A stretch of 64,000 nucleotides of DNA from Bacteroidota bacterium. Its GTDB lineage: Bacteria > Bacteroidota > Ignavibacteria > UBA10030 > UBA8401. Under the pieces are notes generated by a model that was not told where the DNA came from, ran no database searches, and worked only from the letters and a program-made list of their open reading frames with translations. The stretch spans positions 1 to 64,000 of the forward strand of contig JAQCAB010000003.1 of assembly GCA_027622375.1 (NCBI GenBank), read 5' to 3'. A program made the translations under genes and the position numbers. Below are positions 45,166 through 55,720 of this stretch, one piece after another. Every line of letters begins with the position of its first letter. Positions within the stretch are counted from its first letter, which is position 1.

Positions 45166-46809
45166 ATGCCAACAATCCCTTATAATGAATTTACAGCAAG
45201 CGCAAGTAGTTCTTCAAACCTATTCACAGATTATATTTCCTTCTATCCAAAACTTGAAAAATATTTTAATGGAAACTTCAGATCAAATTCAGATTGGGAA
45301 ATAATTTTAGAAAATGTTTCATCTCGTAAATATGAAAGATCTTTACTTGTTCAAATCTTAAGCGAACAAAATAAATCTATCCATTGTAGTGTTTCAACTC
45401 TTGCCAATATTGATTTACTTTATAATGAAAATTCTTTAGCAATTGTTACTGGTCAGCAAATTGGTATACTAGGTGGGCCATTATATACTATTTACAAGTT
45501 AATTACTTGCATTAAATTAACTGAGTCACTTAAACAAACTTTTCCTAAATATAATTTTGTCCCGGGTTTTTGGGCTGAGGCAGAAGATCATGATTTTTTA
45601 GAAATTAATAAAATAACTTCTGTAGATAATCATAATAAATTAAATACAATTGAATATTTGATTGGCGAAAAACAACCTGAAAAATATTTAACACCAGTCG
45701 GTAATTTGAAGTTTGATATAAAAATTTCCGAATTCATTGAAAAACTTAAATTGCTATTTACTGAAACTGAATTCACCCCTCCCTTATTTGACTTAATTAA
45801 TTCACTATATCGGGATGGAAAAAATTTTTGTGATTCATTCAACGAACTTTTAAATCAACTATTTCATCAATATGGTGTAATCTTTATTAATCCAAATACT
45901 CCAGCATTAAAACAGATTGCAAAAAATGTTTTTGTAAATGAATTATCGAATAATTCAGAAGTTTCAAAAAGAGTTATTAAGACTTCTGCTGAACTTGAAG
46001 AAAATTATCACGCACAACTAAAATCTAAATCAGTTAATTTATTTTTAAATCATAAAGGAGGAAGATATAGTATTGAACCTCAAACCGATCATTATTTTTT
46101 AAAAAATACTCGCCAAACATTTCCAATGTCGGAATTAAAAGAATTAGCTAATACAAATCCTGAAAATTTTTCTACAAACGTAGTATTGCGTCCAATTTAT
46201 CAAGATACAATCCTGCCAACTGTCGCTTATGTTGCCGGGCCATCTGAGATATGTTACTTTGCGCAACTTAAAAGTGTTTATGAATATTTTGATATTCCGA
46301 TGCCGATTATTTACCCAAGAGCATCTATCACTTTAATTGAAAAAAAGATTAGTGCGATTTCCGAAAAATTTAATCTTGAATTACAAAATATGATGTTAAA
46401 TCCGCTTGAATTAAAAAAATTAATTACAGAGCAAAATGGTGAAGTTGATTTTGAATCTCTTTATTCAGGATTATTAAATAAAATGATAAATTTAACTAAT
46501 GAAGCTAAATTCGGAATTTTACAAATTGATCCCACATTGGAAGGTCCATTAAATTCATTCGTTCAAAAAATTGTATCTGGAATTCAAGTTTTAAAAGAAA
46601 AAACAATCCAAGCAAAAACAAATCGAGATAATGTGATAGAGAATCAATACATTAAATTTTTAAATAATATTTTCCCTTTAAATCAACCACAAGAAAGGGT
46701 TTTTAATATTATTTACTTCTTAAATAAATATGGTCCAGATTTTATTAATTGGATTTATAACGAAGTAGATTTCGAATTATTTGAACATCAATTAATTGAG
46801 ATTGAATAA
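45166..46809 (+). CDS. bshC: bacillithiol synthase (cysteine-adding enzyme) BshC
   Basis: A 547-residue protein matching BshC, which adds cysteine to GlcN-malate. The conserved segment AIVTGQQIGILGGPLYTIYK, FVPGFWAEAEDHDFLEIN, and VAYVAGPSEICYFAQLKSVYEYFDIPMPIIYPRAS are diagnostic. It sits alone on the plus strand between two minus-strand operons. With bshB1 it supports bacillithiol as the main low-molecular-weight thiol. Confidence 0.95.
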   Translation: MPTIPYNEFTASASSSSNLFTDYISFYPKLEKYFNGNFRSNSDWEIILENVSSRKYERSLLVQILSEQNKSIHCSVSTLANIDLLYNENSLAIVTGQQIGILGGPLYTIYKLITCIKLTESLKQTFPKYNFVPGFWAEAEDHDFLEINKITSVDNHNKLNTIEYLIGEKQPEKYLTPVGNLKFDIKISEFIEKLKLLFTETEFTPPLFDLINSLYRDGKNFCDSFNELLNQLFHQYGVIFINPNTPALKQIAKNVFVNELSNNSEVSKRVIKTSAELEENYHAQLKSKSVNLFLNHKGGRYSIEPQTDHYFLKNTRQTFPMSELKELANTNPENFSTNVVLRPIYQDTILPTVAYVAGPSEICYFAQLKSVYEYFDIPMPIIYPRASITLIEKKISAISEKFNLELQNMMLNPLELKKLITEQNGEVDFESLYSGLLNKMINLTNEAKFGILQIDPTLEGPLNSFVQKIVSGIQVLKEKTIQAKTNRDNVIENQYIKFLNNIFPLNQPQERVFNIIYFLNKYGPDFINWIYNEVDFELFEHQLIEIE

Positions 46810-46863
46810 TTAAAAGCTAATTTTCAACCTCAATTAAATTAATTTACTGTTACGAAATAATTC

Positions 46864-48975
46864 TTAGGAATTTTCTTGTTTTGTAGTTGATTGTTCCAAC
46901 ATTACCGCTTTTCTACTTAAATCTAATCTACCTTTGTCATCTATTTTTAATAACTTAACTTCAAAGACATCACCTAATTTAACGACATTAGAAACTTTCT
47001 CAACCCGCTTAATATCTAATTGAGAAATATGAACAAGTCCCTCTTTACCAGGTAGAATTTCAACAAAAGCTCCAAACTCAACTATTTTTTTAACTTTTGC
47101 TTTATAAATAGTTCCGACTTCTGGCTGTGCAGTAATTCCTTTAATAAATTGTAATGCTTTATCACTTGCCTCTTTTGCGGATGCAGCAATTGTAATTACT
47201 CCATCATCATCAATTGTGATATCTTCAACACCTGAATCTTTAATTATTTGTCTGATATTTTTTCCACCAGGCCCAATTATAGCACCAATTGAATCGATTG
47301 GAATTTTAATTTTAATAAGTTGAGGAGCGAATGCACTAATTTCAGTTCTTGGTTTATCAATAACAGAATCCATAATTTTTAAAATATGCATTCTCCCATC
47401 TTTAGCTTGATTAATTGCTTTCTCAAATATTTCAATTGAAATTCCTTGAATTTTTATATCCATTTGGAAAGCTGTAATTCCATCCTTGGTTCCTGCAACT
47501 TTAAAATCCATATCACCTAAAAAGTCTTCATTGCCCAAAATATCACTTAAAATAGCAACTCTATCTCCTTCTTTTATTAAACCCATAGCAATTCCAGCTA
47601 CAGCTTTTTTTAGTGGTACTCCAGCATCAAATAAAGCTAATGAGCCAGCACAAACTGTTGCCATTGAAGATGATCCATTTGATTCTAAAATATCCGAAAC
47701 CACTCGAATTGTGTAAGCAAAATCGTTTTCTTGTGATATTAAATTTTTAAGTGATCGTTCTGCTAAATTTCCATGCCCTATTTCTCGTCTTGATGTTCCT
47801 ATTCTTCCAATTTCTCCGGTACTAAATGGTGGGAAATTGTAATGTAACATAAACTTTCGAGGTTCTTCCTCTAACATTCCATCTAGAATTTGCTCATCAC
47901 GTGATGTTCCAAGTGTTGCAGTTGTAAGAGATTGTGTCTCTCCTCTTGTGAATAAAGCTGAACCATGAGTTCTTGGTAGCAATCCAACTTCGACAGAAAT
48001 TGGACGAATATCTTTCAATCCTCTTCCATCTAATCTTTTACCTTCAGATAATATCATTTCACGCATCGCATCATATTCAATATTTGAGATCATTTCTTGA
48101 ACTTTTGGAATCGATTCTTCATTTATTTGCAATGATGAAACTACTTCATTTAGCAGATTATTTTTTGCAGCTGATCTTTCATCCTTTTTAAGAATTGAAT
48201 GAACAATCGACTTCATTTTAGCACGTGCTAAATTATTAACTTGATTTTTTAACTCAACATCTTCTTGAATTGGCACAAATTGAGATTTATTGATATCCAT
48301 TTTGGAAATAAATTCAAGTTGAGCTTTACAAATATCTTTAATTACGGCATGTCCGAATTTCAAGGCATCAAGCATGTCAGTCTCAGAAATCTCTCGAGAC
48401 TCCCCTTCAACCATATTAATTGAGTCGGAAGTTCCGGCAACAATCATATCAATATCACTTTCTTTTAACTCTTGAATTGAAGGATTAACTATAAACTTGC
48501 CATTAATTCTACCAATTCTAACTTCAGCAATTGGACCATTAAAAGGAACACCAGAAACTAATAAACTAGCAGAAGCTGCACACGCACCAATTACATCTGC
48601 ATCATTAAGTTTATCCGATGAATATACACTAACTATTACTTGAAGTTCATTCCTATAACCATCTGGAAATAAAGGTCTTATGGAGCGATCGATTAACCTA
48701 CCACTAAGTACTTCTTTATCTGTAGGACGACCTTCTCTTTTCAAAAATCCACCAGGTATTTTGCCAGCAGCTGCTAATTTTTCTCGATATTCTATTTGTA
48801 ATGGAAAATAATCATAATCTTTTTTTGGTTCGGCAGATACAACTGCAGTTGCCAAAATCATTGTATCTCCAAATCTGACCATTACTGCCCCATTTGATTG
48901 ACGGGCAAATTTACCAGTTTCGAAAGTTAATTGTTGATGACCAATATTAATTGTATGTGATATAATTTTATTCAT
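46864..48975 (-). CDS. pnp: polyribonucleotide nucleotidyltransferase
   Basis: A 703-residue PNPase: two RNase PH domains (first with ETGKFARQSNGAVMVRFGDT; second with RTHGSALFTRGETQSL and EIGHGNLAERSL), a KH domain (IGAIIGPGGKNIRQI) and a C-terminal S1 domain (VKKIVEFGAFVEILPGKEGLVHISQ). It degrades RNA phosphorolytically. The rpsO-pnp order is the same as in many bacteria; the ATG abuts the rpsO stop. Confidence 0.98.
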   Translation of the reverse strand: MNKIISHTINIGHQQLTFETGKFARQSNGAVMVRFGDTMILATAVVSAEPKKDYDYFPLQIEYREKLAAAGKIPGGFLKREGRPTDKEVLSGRLIDRSIRPLFPDGYRNELQVIVSVYSSDKLNDADVIGACAASASLLVSGVPFNGPIAEVRIGRINGKFIVNPSIQELKESDIDMIVAGTSDSINMVEGESREISETDMLDALKFGHAVIKDICKAQLEFISKMDINKSQFVPIQEDVELKNQVNNLARAKMKSIVHSILKKDERSAAKNNLLNEVVSSLQINEESIPKVQEMISNIEYDAMREMILSEGKRLDGRGLKDIRPISVEVGLLPRTHGSALFTRGETQSLTTATLGTSRDEQILDGMLEEEPRKFMLHYNFPPFSTGEIGRIGTSRREIGHGNLAERSLKNLISQENDFAYTIRVVSDILESNGSSSMATVCAGSLALFDAGVPLKKAVAGIAMGLIKEGDRVAILSDILGNEDFLGDMDFKVAGTKDGITAFQMDIKIQGISIEIFEKAINQAKDGRMHILKIMDSVIDKPRTEISAFAPQLIKIKIPIDSIGAIIGPGGKNIRQIIKDSGVEDITIDDDGVITIAASAKEASDKALQFIKGITAQPEVGTIYKAKVKKIVEFGAFVEILPGKEGLVHISQLDIKRVEKVSNVVKLGDVFEVKLLKIDDKGRLDLSRKAVMLEQSTTKQENS

Positions 48976-49239
48976 TTATTTTCTTAATCCTAATTGTTCA
49001 ATAAGTGTGCGATAACGTTCAATATTTTTATCAACTAAATAATCAAGAAGTTTACGCCGTTTACCAACCATTCTTAATAATCCAATTTTTGTGTGATTAT
49101 CTTTTTTATGCTGAGACGCATGTTGCGTTAAAGAATTTATTCTTTCAGTTAGTATGGCAACTTGCACTTCAGGACTTCCTGTATCCTTTACATTTTTACC
49201 ATATTTTTTTATTATCTCGGTTTTATTGATTTCTGACAT
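48976..49239 (-). CDS. rpsO: 30S ribosomal protein S15
   Basis: An 87-residue S15 with [44 protein letters not shown] and the basic helical end. It binds 16S rRNA and often represses its own translation, but no leader structure is obvious here. AAGGA lies 10 nt before the ATG. It precedes pnp directly. Confidence 0.98.
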   Translation of the reverse strand: MSEINKTEIIKKYGKNVKDTGSPEVQVAILTERINSLTQHASQHKKDNHTKIGLLRMVGKRRKLLDYLVDKNIERYRTLIEQLGLRK

Positions 49240-49251
49240 ATTATTTTTTCC

Positions 49252-50208
49252 TTATATTAATTTTTTTTGTGAATATTCGTTTTCTATAATTTTTAAACCT
49301 AATTGTTTATCTTCTTTCATAGCAGTGATTAATTCTGAAATTGAATTGAACTTCTTTTGTTCTCTTATAAACTTTACTAAATAGATTGTAAGTTCTTCAT
49401 TATAAATATCTTGTGAGAAATTAAATAAATAAACTTCTACTACAACATTATGTTCATTATAAAAAGTTGGAAGCGTCCCAACACTTAAAAGTCCAAAATG
49501 AGTTTTATTATTTAACTTAACTTTTACAAAATAAATTCCATTTTTTGGAATCAATTTTTGAGAATCATTTATTTTAATATTTGCTGTCGGGAAACCCAGT
49601 TCTTTTCCACGCTTATCACCATGAATTATTTCTCCTGAAATTTGATAATTTCTCCCAAGTAAATTATTTACAAGATCAATATTTCCATCTCTTAAAGAAT
49701 CTCTAATTAAAGAACTTTTGACAACAAAGTTTTTAAAATAAACTTGATTTACTTGTTCAACTGTAAATCCAAATTTAATACCTGCTTTTGTAAGTGTATC
49801 AAACTTTCCTTCTCGAGATTTACCAAAAGAATGGTCATAACCAATTACAAGATATTTTACTTTACATAACTCAATTAGATATTTTTGCAAGAATTCCTCA
49901 TAATTAAGTTTCGATAACTCAGCCGTAAATGGAATTATGTAAACTTTATCTATTCCATAAAATTCAAATAATTCTAATTTTTCATTTAAAGTAGTAATTA
50001 TAGTTTGACGTGGTTCATTTGGTCTTAAAATATCACGAGGATGAGGGTCAAAAGTTAAAACTACACTTTCAAAGTTATTTTTTTTGGAATATTCTACGAC
50101 GGTATTTAGTAATTTTTGATGACCAAGATGAATACCATCAAAGGTCCCAATTGTAGCAACAGCGTAATTATTATTGGAAATATTTTTTAAATCGTAAATA
50201 ATTTTCAT
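49252..50208 (-). CDS. ribF: bifunctional riboflavin kinase/FAD synthetase
   Basis: A 318-residue RibF. The N-terminal adenylyltransferase domain has TIGTFDGIHLGHQKLL and the C-terminal kinase domain has GEIIHGDKRGKELGFPTANI. It makes FMN and FAD, cofactors used by several enzymes encoded here. It overlaps truB by ATGA and is 12 nt before rpsO. Confidence 0.97.
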   Translation of the reverse strand: MKIIYDLKNISNNNYAVATIGTFDGIHLGHQKLLNTVVEYSKKNNFESVVLTFDPHPRDILRPNEPRQTIITTLNEKLELFEFYGIDKVYIIPFTAELSKLNYEEFLQKYLIELCKVKYLVIGYDHSFGKSREGKFDTLTKAGIKFGFTVEQVNQVYFKNFVVKSSLIRDSLRDGNIDLVNNLLGRNYQISGEIIHGDKRGKELGFPTANIKINDSQKLIPKNGIYFVKVKLNNKTHFGLLSVGTLPTFYNEHNVVVEVYLFNFSQDIYNEELTIYLVKFIREQKKFNSISELITAMKEDKQLGLKIIENEYSQKKLI

Positions 50209-50882
50209 GCTGCAACTTCAGTTAAATTATTATCAAACATAGTTTTAAATTGGATTGAATTTTCAACTTTAAAATTTCCAATTTTAGTTCTTCTTAACTC
50301 TTTTACAAATGCACCACATTTTAAAGATTTTCCAATGTCATTTACAAGTGAACGGATATAAGTTCCTTTTGAACAATTTACTTTAAATGTAGCAATGGGA
50401 GAAATATATTTTAATAATTGTAAATTATAAATTACAATATTTCTAGAAATGATTTGTACATCTTTACCATTTCGAGCATATTTATATAATTGTTTTCCAT
50501 TTATTTTAATAGCTGAATAAATTGGAGGTGCCTGACTTTGGGATCCGATATAATTTTTAAATATTTCTTCAATTAAATCAGTTGTTACATAACTTGAATT
50601 TATATTTTCGATAATTTCAGTTTCAGCATCATAACTAGGTGTAGTTGCACCAAGCTGCATTGTACAAATATATTCTTTATCTAAATTCATAAAGCTAGAT
50701 GACAATTTGGTATTATCACCAGTACAAATAATTAATAATCCGGTTGCAAGTGGATCTAAAGTACCTGCATGCCCTACTTTATTAAAATTGAATTTGTATT
50801 TTATAGTCTTTACAATACTTGTTGAACTTAAGCGATATGGTTTATCTATTAAAATTGTATTATTTGGAGTTAAGAAATTCAT
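50205..50882 (-). CDS. truB: tRNA pseudouridine-55 synthase
   Basis: A 225-residue TruB. The catalytic aspartate is in KVGHAGTLDPLATGLLIICTG, with the N-terminal IDKPYRLSST and the GTYIRSLVNDIGKSLKCGAFVKELRRTKIG motif. It is shorter than the usual roughly 300 residues because the C-terminal PUA domain is missing, as in other Bacteroidota. It overlaps ribF and shares a base with rbfA. Confidence 0.96.
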   Translation of the reverse strand: MNFLTPNNTILIDKPYRLSSTSIVKTIKYKFNFNKVGHAGTLDPLATGLLIICTGDNTKLSSSFMNLDKEYICTMQLGATTPSYDAETEIIENINSSYVTTDLIEEIFKNYIGSQSQAPPIYSAIKINGKQLYKYARNGKDVQIISRNIVIYNLQLLKYISPIATFKVNCSKGTYIRSLVNDIGKSLKCGAFVKELRRTKIGNFKVENSIQFKTMFDNNLTEVAA

Positions 50883-51235
50883 TAATTTGTACTTTCGTCT
50901 TTATGGATTTCTTTAAATATTTTTTCAAGTTTTTCAACTCTATCAAGTGTTTCATCCATAAAAAAATGAATTTCTGGAGTAAACTTAGTTTGAAGTTGTT
51001 TTCCCAAAATATGTCTAATTTCACTTCTTCTTGAATTAACGAATTGTAAAGTTTTTTCTTTTAATTCTTCATTTCCAAAAATGCTAACATATATTTTTGC
51101 ATGTCTTATATCAGGACTTACAATAACATCCAAAACTGTAACAAAACCGTATGGTGGGCTAGCAATTTCACGAGAAAAATAATCTCCAACCCCGTGTCTG
51201 ACTACAGATGCTAATTTTTCAATTCTAACTGACAT
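50882..51235 (-). CDS. rbfA: ribosome-binding factor A
   Basis: A 117-residue RbfA with the KH-like fold: VRIEKLASVVRHGVGDYFSRE, VTVLDVIVSPDIRHAKIYVSIFG and PEIHFFMDETLDRVEKLEKIF. It matures the 30S subunit. It is in the infB operon, sharing one base with infB upstream and truB downstream. Confidence 0.95.
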   Translation of the reverse strand: MSVRIEKLASVVRHGVGDYFSREIASPPYGFVTVLDVIVSPDIRHAKIYVSIFGNEELKEKTLQFVNSRRSEIRHILGKQLQTKFTPEIHFFMDETLDRVEKLEKIFKEIHKDESTN

Positions 51236-53871
51236 TAAAATAATTTTCTTTTTGTTTCTACAATTTGGAAAGATTCAATCGTATCGCCAGTTTTAATATC
51301 ATTAAATCCATCGAGTCCAATTCCACATTCAAATCCTTGTGCAACTTCCCGAACATCATCCTTAAATCTTTTTAATGATAAAATGTGCCCTTCGAACACA
51401 TTAATTCCATCACGAATTAATCTAATTTTATTATTTCTAGTAATTGTTCCATCAGTTACATAACAACCGGCAACATTTCCAACTTTTGGAACTTTAAATA
51501 TATCACGAATTTCAATTGTTGCAGTAACTTCTTCTGAAATTGTTGGCGCATGTAAACCTTCAAGAGCTGATTTAATTTCAGAAATTGCATTATAAATAAT
51601 TGTGTGATAACGAATATCAATTTTATTTTTATCAGCAAGCTTGCGAGCATTTAAATTTGGACGAACATGAAATCCAATTATAATTGCATCAGAAGTTGAT
51701 GCAAGTAAAACATCACTTTCCGAAATTGCACCTACACCTTTATGAATAACTCTAATTTTTACTTCTTGAGTTGAAAGTTTTAGCAGCGAATCTGCCAAAG
51801 CTTCCACTGATCCATCAACATCACCTTTAACTATTATTGCGAGATCACGAATTGAAATACCTTCTTGAATTTGTTTTGAGATATCATCTAAAGTTACAAA
51901 ATGTTTTTGTCTAAAATCTTGTTCACGTTTTGCCTGTTGGCGTCGAATAGAAATATCTCGAGCAACTTTTTCATTTTCCGAAACAATTAATGAATCTCCA
52001 GCAGTAGGCATTCCATCAAATCCTAAAACTTGAACAGGTGTTGAAGGGGTAGCAATAACTATTGATTTGCCTTCACCATCAGTCATTGCTTTGATTTTAC
52101 CACTATAAATTCCAGAAATAAAAGGATCTCCAATTTTTAAAGTTCCTTTTTGAATTAAAACAGTTCCAATAATTCCTTTTCCTTTGTCAAGTTTTGCTTC
52201 AACAATTACTGAACGTGCAAGTCTGTTTGGATTTGCTTTAAGTTCTAAAACTTCAGCTTCTAATAAAATTTTTTCAAGCAACAAGTCAACATTTTTACCA
52301 GTTCTTGCAGAGACCTCAACTGATTGATATTTACCTCCCCATTCTTCAACTAGCACATCACGATCAGCAAGTTGTTGTTTAATTCTTTCTGGATTTGCTT
52401 CAGGTTTATCAATTTTATTTATTGCAATTATAATTGGAACATTAGCTGCTTTTGCGTGACTGATTGCTTCGATAGTTTGCGGCATAACACTATCTTCCGC
52501 CGCAACAACTAAAACAACAATATCAGTTAATTCAGCACCACGTGCGCGCATTGCAGTAAATGCTTCGTGACCGGGCGTATCTAAAAAAGTTATTTTACCT
52601 TTGTTTTCAAGTTCAACTTGATACGCGCCAATATGTTGTGTGATTCCACCAGATTCTCCTTTTGCAACAGTTGTCTTCCTGATATAATCTAATAATGATG
52701 TTTTTCCATGATCAACATGCCCCATTACAGTTACAATTGGTGGTCGAGGTTTTAACGTTTCTTCTGGATCATTTTGATCTTCTATTGATTCATTTGATAA
52801 TTCAGAAACAAATTCAATTTCATATCCAAAATCTGAAGCCACTAAAATTATATTATCTTTTTCTATTCTTTGATTTATAGAAACCATCAAACCTAAATTC
52901 ATACATTTGGCAATAACTTCACCAACTGGCTTATTCATTAAATTTGCAAGATTTCCAACAGTTAAAAATTCTGTTACACGAAGTACTTGTCCTTTTTGTA
53001 AATCTTCTTCAATCTGTTTTTCAATTTCAACTTCGCGTTTTAATCGCTTCTTCTTTCTGTTTGATGCTCTTTGTGCAGGTGTATAAAAATCAGTTGTAGT
53101 TAAAACTGCTTTTATAGCATTTTCTGAATCTTTTTTTACAACATCTGCTTTAAATTTACCTTTTAGAGATTCTTGCGGAGAATAATTTCTATCTTCTTTA
53201 ACTATAAACTTTTGTGGTTTTAAAACTTTCTTTTTTTTCTTTTTCTTATCTACTTCTAATTGCTGTGTTGTTTTATTTTCAGGCACAGCAGGTTTTTTTG
53301 TTTCTAAATCAACTTTACCTTGAATTCTTAATCCATATACTTTTGATTTTGTTGCAGTATCTTTTGCTGAGACATATTCAGCTTGAGGTTTTTTTATTAC
53401 TTCAGAGACTTTTTCATCTTTTTTTATTTCACTTTCAATTATAGATTCTGGCGAAACATTTTTTTTGCTTAAATCAACTTCTAAAGGAATTTCAACAATT
53501 TCTTTTTTATCTGAAATAATTTTTTTATCTATTTTTACTTTAAATGTATTTGCATCAATTGTTTGCCTTCTTGAACGCATTTGTTCAAGTGGTGAAAGTG
53601 GAATTACTGGCTTTACTATTTTTTCTGGTTTTGGGATTTCTTTTTTCTTTTGCTCTTCGAAATGAGCAATTTTTTTAACATGTAATTCGGCACTATGTTT
53701 TTCTCTTTTAAAATGTTTATAAACTTCTTCGACAAGATTATTATCAATAACTGCTAAATGGTTTTTGGTTGCAAAACCACTTTTTGCTAAAAAATCTCTT
53801 ATTGAATCACTAGTTACTTTTAGCTCTTTAGCTAAATTATGAACTCGTATTTTCTTTTCGTTATCATCCAT
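51235..53871 (-). CDS. infB: translation initiation factor IF-2
   Basis: An 878-residue IF-2. The N-terminal 350 residues are highly charged with KKKKKK runs and an IF2_N start ([23 protein letters not shown]). The GTPase carries [30 protein letters not shown] and [10 protein letters not shown], followed by domains II-IV ending at [17 protein letters not shown]. It overlaps nusA by 8 nt. Confidence 0.98.
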   Translation of the reverse strand: MDDNEKKIRVHNLAKELKVTSDSIRDFLAKSGFATKNHLAVIDNNLVEEVYKHFKREKHSAELHVKKIAHFEEQKKKEIPKPEKIVKPVIPLSPLEQMRSRRQTIDANTFKVKIDKKIISDKKEIVEIPLEVDLSKKNVSPESIIESEIKKDEKVSEVIKKPQAEYVSAKDTATKSKVYGLRIQGKVDLETKKPAVPENKTTQQLEVDKKKKKKKVLKPQKFIVKEDRNYSPQESLKGKFKADVVKKDSENAIKAVLTTTDFYTPAQRASNRKKKRLKREVEIEKQIEEDLQKGQVLRVTEFLTVGNLANLMNKPVGEVIAKCMNLGLMVSINQRIEKDNIILVASDFGYEIEFVSELSNESIEDQNDPEETLKPRPPIVTVMGHVDHGKTSLLDYIRKTTVAKGESGGITQHIGAYQVELENKGKITFLDTPGHEAFTAMRARGAELTDIVVLVVAAEDSVMPQTIEAISHAKAANVPIIIAINKIDKPEANPERIKQQLADRDVLVEEWGGKYQSVEVSARTGKNVDLLLEKILLEAEVLELKANPNRLARSVIVEAKLDKGKGIIGTVLIQKGTLKIGDPFISGIYSGKIKAMTDGEGKSIVIATPSTPVQVLGFDGMPTAGDSLIVSENEKVARDISIRRQQAKREQDFRQKHFVTLDDISKQIQEGISIRDLAIIVKGDVDGSVEALADSLLKLSTQEVKIRVIHKGVGAISESDVLLASTSDAIIIGFHVRPNLNARKLADKNKIDIRYHTIIYNAISEIKSALEGLHAPTISEEVTATIEIRDIFKVPKVGNVAGCYVTDGTITRNNKIRLIRDGINVFEGHILSLKRFKDDVREVAQGFECGIGLDGFNDIKTGDTIESFQIVETKRKLF

Positions 53872-55171
53872 TGGATTTTATTTCAGAATTATCAGTTTTA
53901 TTCCCAGCTGGTGCATTTCCAGAACCAATATTTTCACTTTCCACATCAGCATTATCATATTCAGTTTTAATCATCTCAACAATTTTTAATAATTCTTCAC
54001 GATCAACATCAAGATCTTTTGCAAGTTTGTTAAAATTAGTTTCGATAATTATTTTTGCGGAATTATATCCTTTTTCAATAAATAAATTTAACATTTCGTC
54101 GCCAAGTTCATCTTTAAATTCTTCAAGTTCAATATCATATTCTGCAGTTTCTTTCATAATCTGAATATCAAAACCTGTTAATTTTGTAGCAAGTCTAATA
54201 TTTTGACCACCTTTACCGATAGCAAGTGAAGCTTGTTCATCAGAAACCAAAACTAAAAAACTTTGAGATGGCTCATCAAAATCAACTTTTTTTAATTTTG
54301 CTGGAGCAAGTGCTCTTGCAATAAAAAGAAGTGGATCAGAATTATAATTTATAACATCAATATTTTCATTATTCAATTCACGAACAATTGTATGGATTCT
54401 GACACCCTTCATTCCAACACATGCACCGACTGCGTCGATTCTATCATCTTGTGATTCGACTGCAATTTTTGCTCTTTCACCTGGATCGCGGGCAACTGCT
54501 TTAATTTGAATTAAGCCATCATAAACTTCTGGAATTTCAAGTTCAAACAATCGCTCCATAAATTTATTATCCGTTCTTGAAACAATTACATACGGATTAC
54601 CACTTGTTTTTCTGACTTCTTTTACAACTGCCCGAATTGTATCTCCCTTTTTAAATCTTTCACCAGGGATTTGTTCACTTTTTGGTAAAATCAATTCATT
54701 TTTATTATGAATGATAAAAAGATCGTTGTTGCGTAATTGATAAACTTCGCCAACAACTATATCTCCCATCATTGCATTGTATTCAGTAAAGATTAAATCT
54801 TTTTCAATATCTTTAACACGCTGAATAAAATTTTGTTTTGCCATAACAACTGAACGGCGACCAAAATCTTTTAAGTGAAGAATTTCAACACAATCTTCAC
54901 CAACTTCTAAATTTTCGCCAGTTAATTCTTTTGCAGTTTTTTTATCAACTTCAAGCGCAGAGTTAGCAACTACTTCTACGACTGCTCGTTCCAAATAAAA
55001 CTCGATATCACCTTTATCCATATTTAAAACGACTTCAAATTTTGCATCCATTCCATATTTTTTCTTTAACATCATACCGAAAACCTCTTCCAAGATATTT
55101 ATTAACACATCTCGATCGATATTTCTTTCACGCGATAATTGCGTAAATGAGTCTACAATTTCATGATTCAT
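53864..55171 (-). CDS. nusA: transcription termination/antitermination protein NusA
   Basis: A 435-residue NusA: N-terminal RNA polymerase-binding domain, S1 domain (GDIVVGEVYQLRNNDLFIIH) and two KH domains (GERAKIAVESQDDRIDAVGACVGMKGVRI, ASLAIGKGGQNIRLAT), then one short helical region. It is shorter than the 495 residues of E. coli because one of the C-terminal acidic repeats appears absent. It is 15 nt after rimP and overlaps infB. Confidence 0.97.
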   Translation of the reverse strand: MNHEIVDSFTQLSRERNIDRDVLINILEEVFGMMLKKKYGMDAKFEVVLNMDKGDIEFYLERAVVEVVANSALEVDKKTAKELTGENLEVGEDCVEILHLKDFGRRSVVMAKQNFIQRVKDIEKDLIFTEYNAMMGDIVVGEVYQLRNNDLFIIHNKNELILPKSEQIPGERFKKGDTIRAVVKEVRKTSGNPYVIVSRTDNKFMERLFELEIPEVYDGLIQIKAVARDPGERAKIAVESQDDRIDAVGACVGMKGVRIHTIVRELNNENIDVINYNSDPLLFIARALAPAKLKKVDFDEPSQSFLVLVSDEQASLAIGKGGQNIRLATKLTGFDIQIMKETAEYDIELEEFKDELGDEMLNLFIEKGYNSAKIIIETNFNKLAKDLDVDREELLKIVEMIKTEYDNADVESENIGSGNAPAGNKTDNSEIKSNG

Positions 55172-55186
55172 AATTTTACTCCAATA

Positions 55187-55636
55187 TTACTTCTTAATTT
55201 TTGTTTGTATAATTGCTGATTTTATTTTTGGTAATTCTATTTCTAATTGCGAATTATTTTTTTCTAATATTATATTATTTTCTTTTACGTCTTTTATTTC
55301 ACCAATTTCAATTTTCTCAAGTTTATATTCTTCAAAGCTAATTTTTATATTTTTTCCAATATGTCTTTTATATTGTCGAATATCTTTTAATGGTTTATCT
55401 AATCCTGGCGACGAAACTTCTAATCTATATTGCCAAGGATAATTTTTATTCAAAACACTTTGAATTTCAATTCCGATTTTTGAACATTCATCAATTGTTA
55501 TTCCTTTTTCAGTATCAATATAAACTTCAATTACACGATAACTTTTATCACCACGAATTATTAAATCAACTAAAAAATAGTCAGTTTCTGAAATTAGTTT
55601 TTCAATTTCTATTTTCAACTCATCAATTAAAGTCAT
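55187..55636 (-). CDS. rimP: ribosome maturation factor RimP
   Basis: A 149-residue RimP with GDKSYRVIEVYIDTEKGITIDECSKIGIEIQSVL and VSSPGLDKPLKDIRQYKRHIGKNIKI. It is the first gene of rimP-nusA-infB-rbfA-truB-ribF-rpsO-pnp. A GGAG stands 4 nt before its ATG, directly after a hairpin and U-tract (55645-55672), with a predicted promoter behind these. Confidence 0.96.
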   Translation of the reverse strand: MTLIDELKIEIEKLISETDYFLVDLIIRGDKSYRVIEVYIDTEKGITIDECSKIGIEIQSVLNKNYPWQYRLEVSSPGLDKPLKDIRQYKRHIGKNIKISFEEYKLEKIEIGEIKDVKENNIILEKNNSQLEIELPKIKSAIIQTKIKK

Positions 55637-55644
55637 AAAACTCC

Positions 55645-55672
55645 AAAAAAAAATCCCGCAAGCGCGAGATTT
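55645..55672 (-). terminator. hairpin plus U-tract before rimP (terminator or leader hairpin)
   Basis: On the minus strand AAATCTCGC and GCGGGATTT pair with one G-U wobble (55672-55664 with 55659-55651) around a GCTT loop, followed by nine Ts (55653-55645). It meets the form of a Rho-independent terminator for the outer-membrane protein gene whose stop is 49 nt upstream. A predicted promoter also lies between that stop and this hairpin, so it may instead be the 5' end of the rimP mRNA. Confidence 0.8.
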
Positions 55673-55677
55673 ATGAA

Positions 55678-55708
55678 CAAATATAAGTTAGTTTTGAGGT
55701 AGAAGCAA
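55678..55708 (-). promoter_or_regulatory. predicted rimP-nusA-infB operon promoter
   Basis: TTG (55708-55706), 20 nt, TATATTTG (55685-55678) on the minus strand, identical in geometry and -10 box to the yqeY site. The predicted start (near 55673) coincides with the first bases of the hairpin at 55672-55651, so the hairpin would lie at the extreme 5' end of the transcript. Confidence 0.6.
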
Positions 55709-55720
55709 GTAAGATATTTC

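Noticed and set aside
53214-53665. Plus-strand frames opposite the infB N-terminal region
   Set aside because: They are the Leu/Phe-rich complement of Lys/Glu-rich codons and have no coding features.
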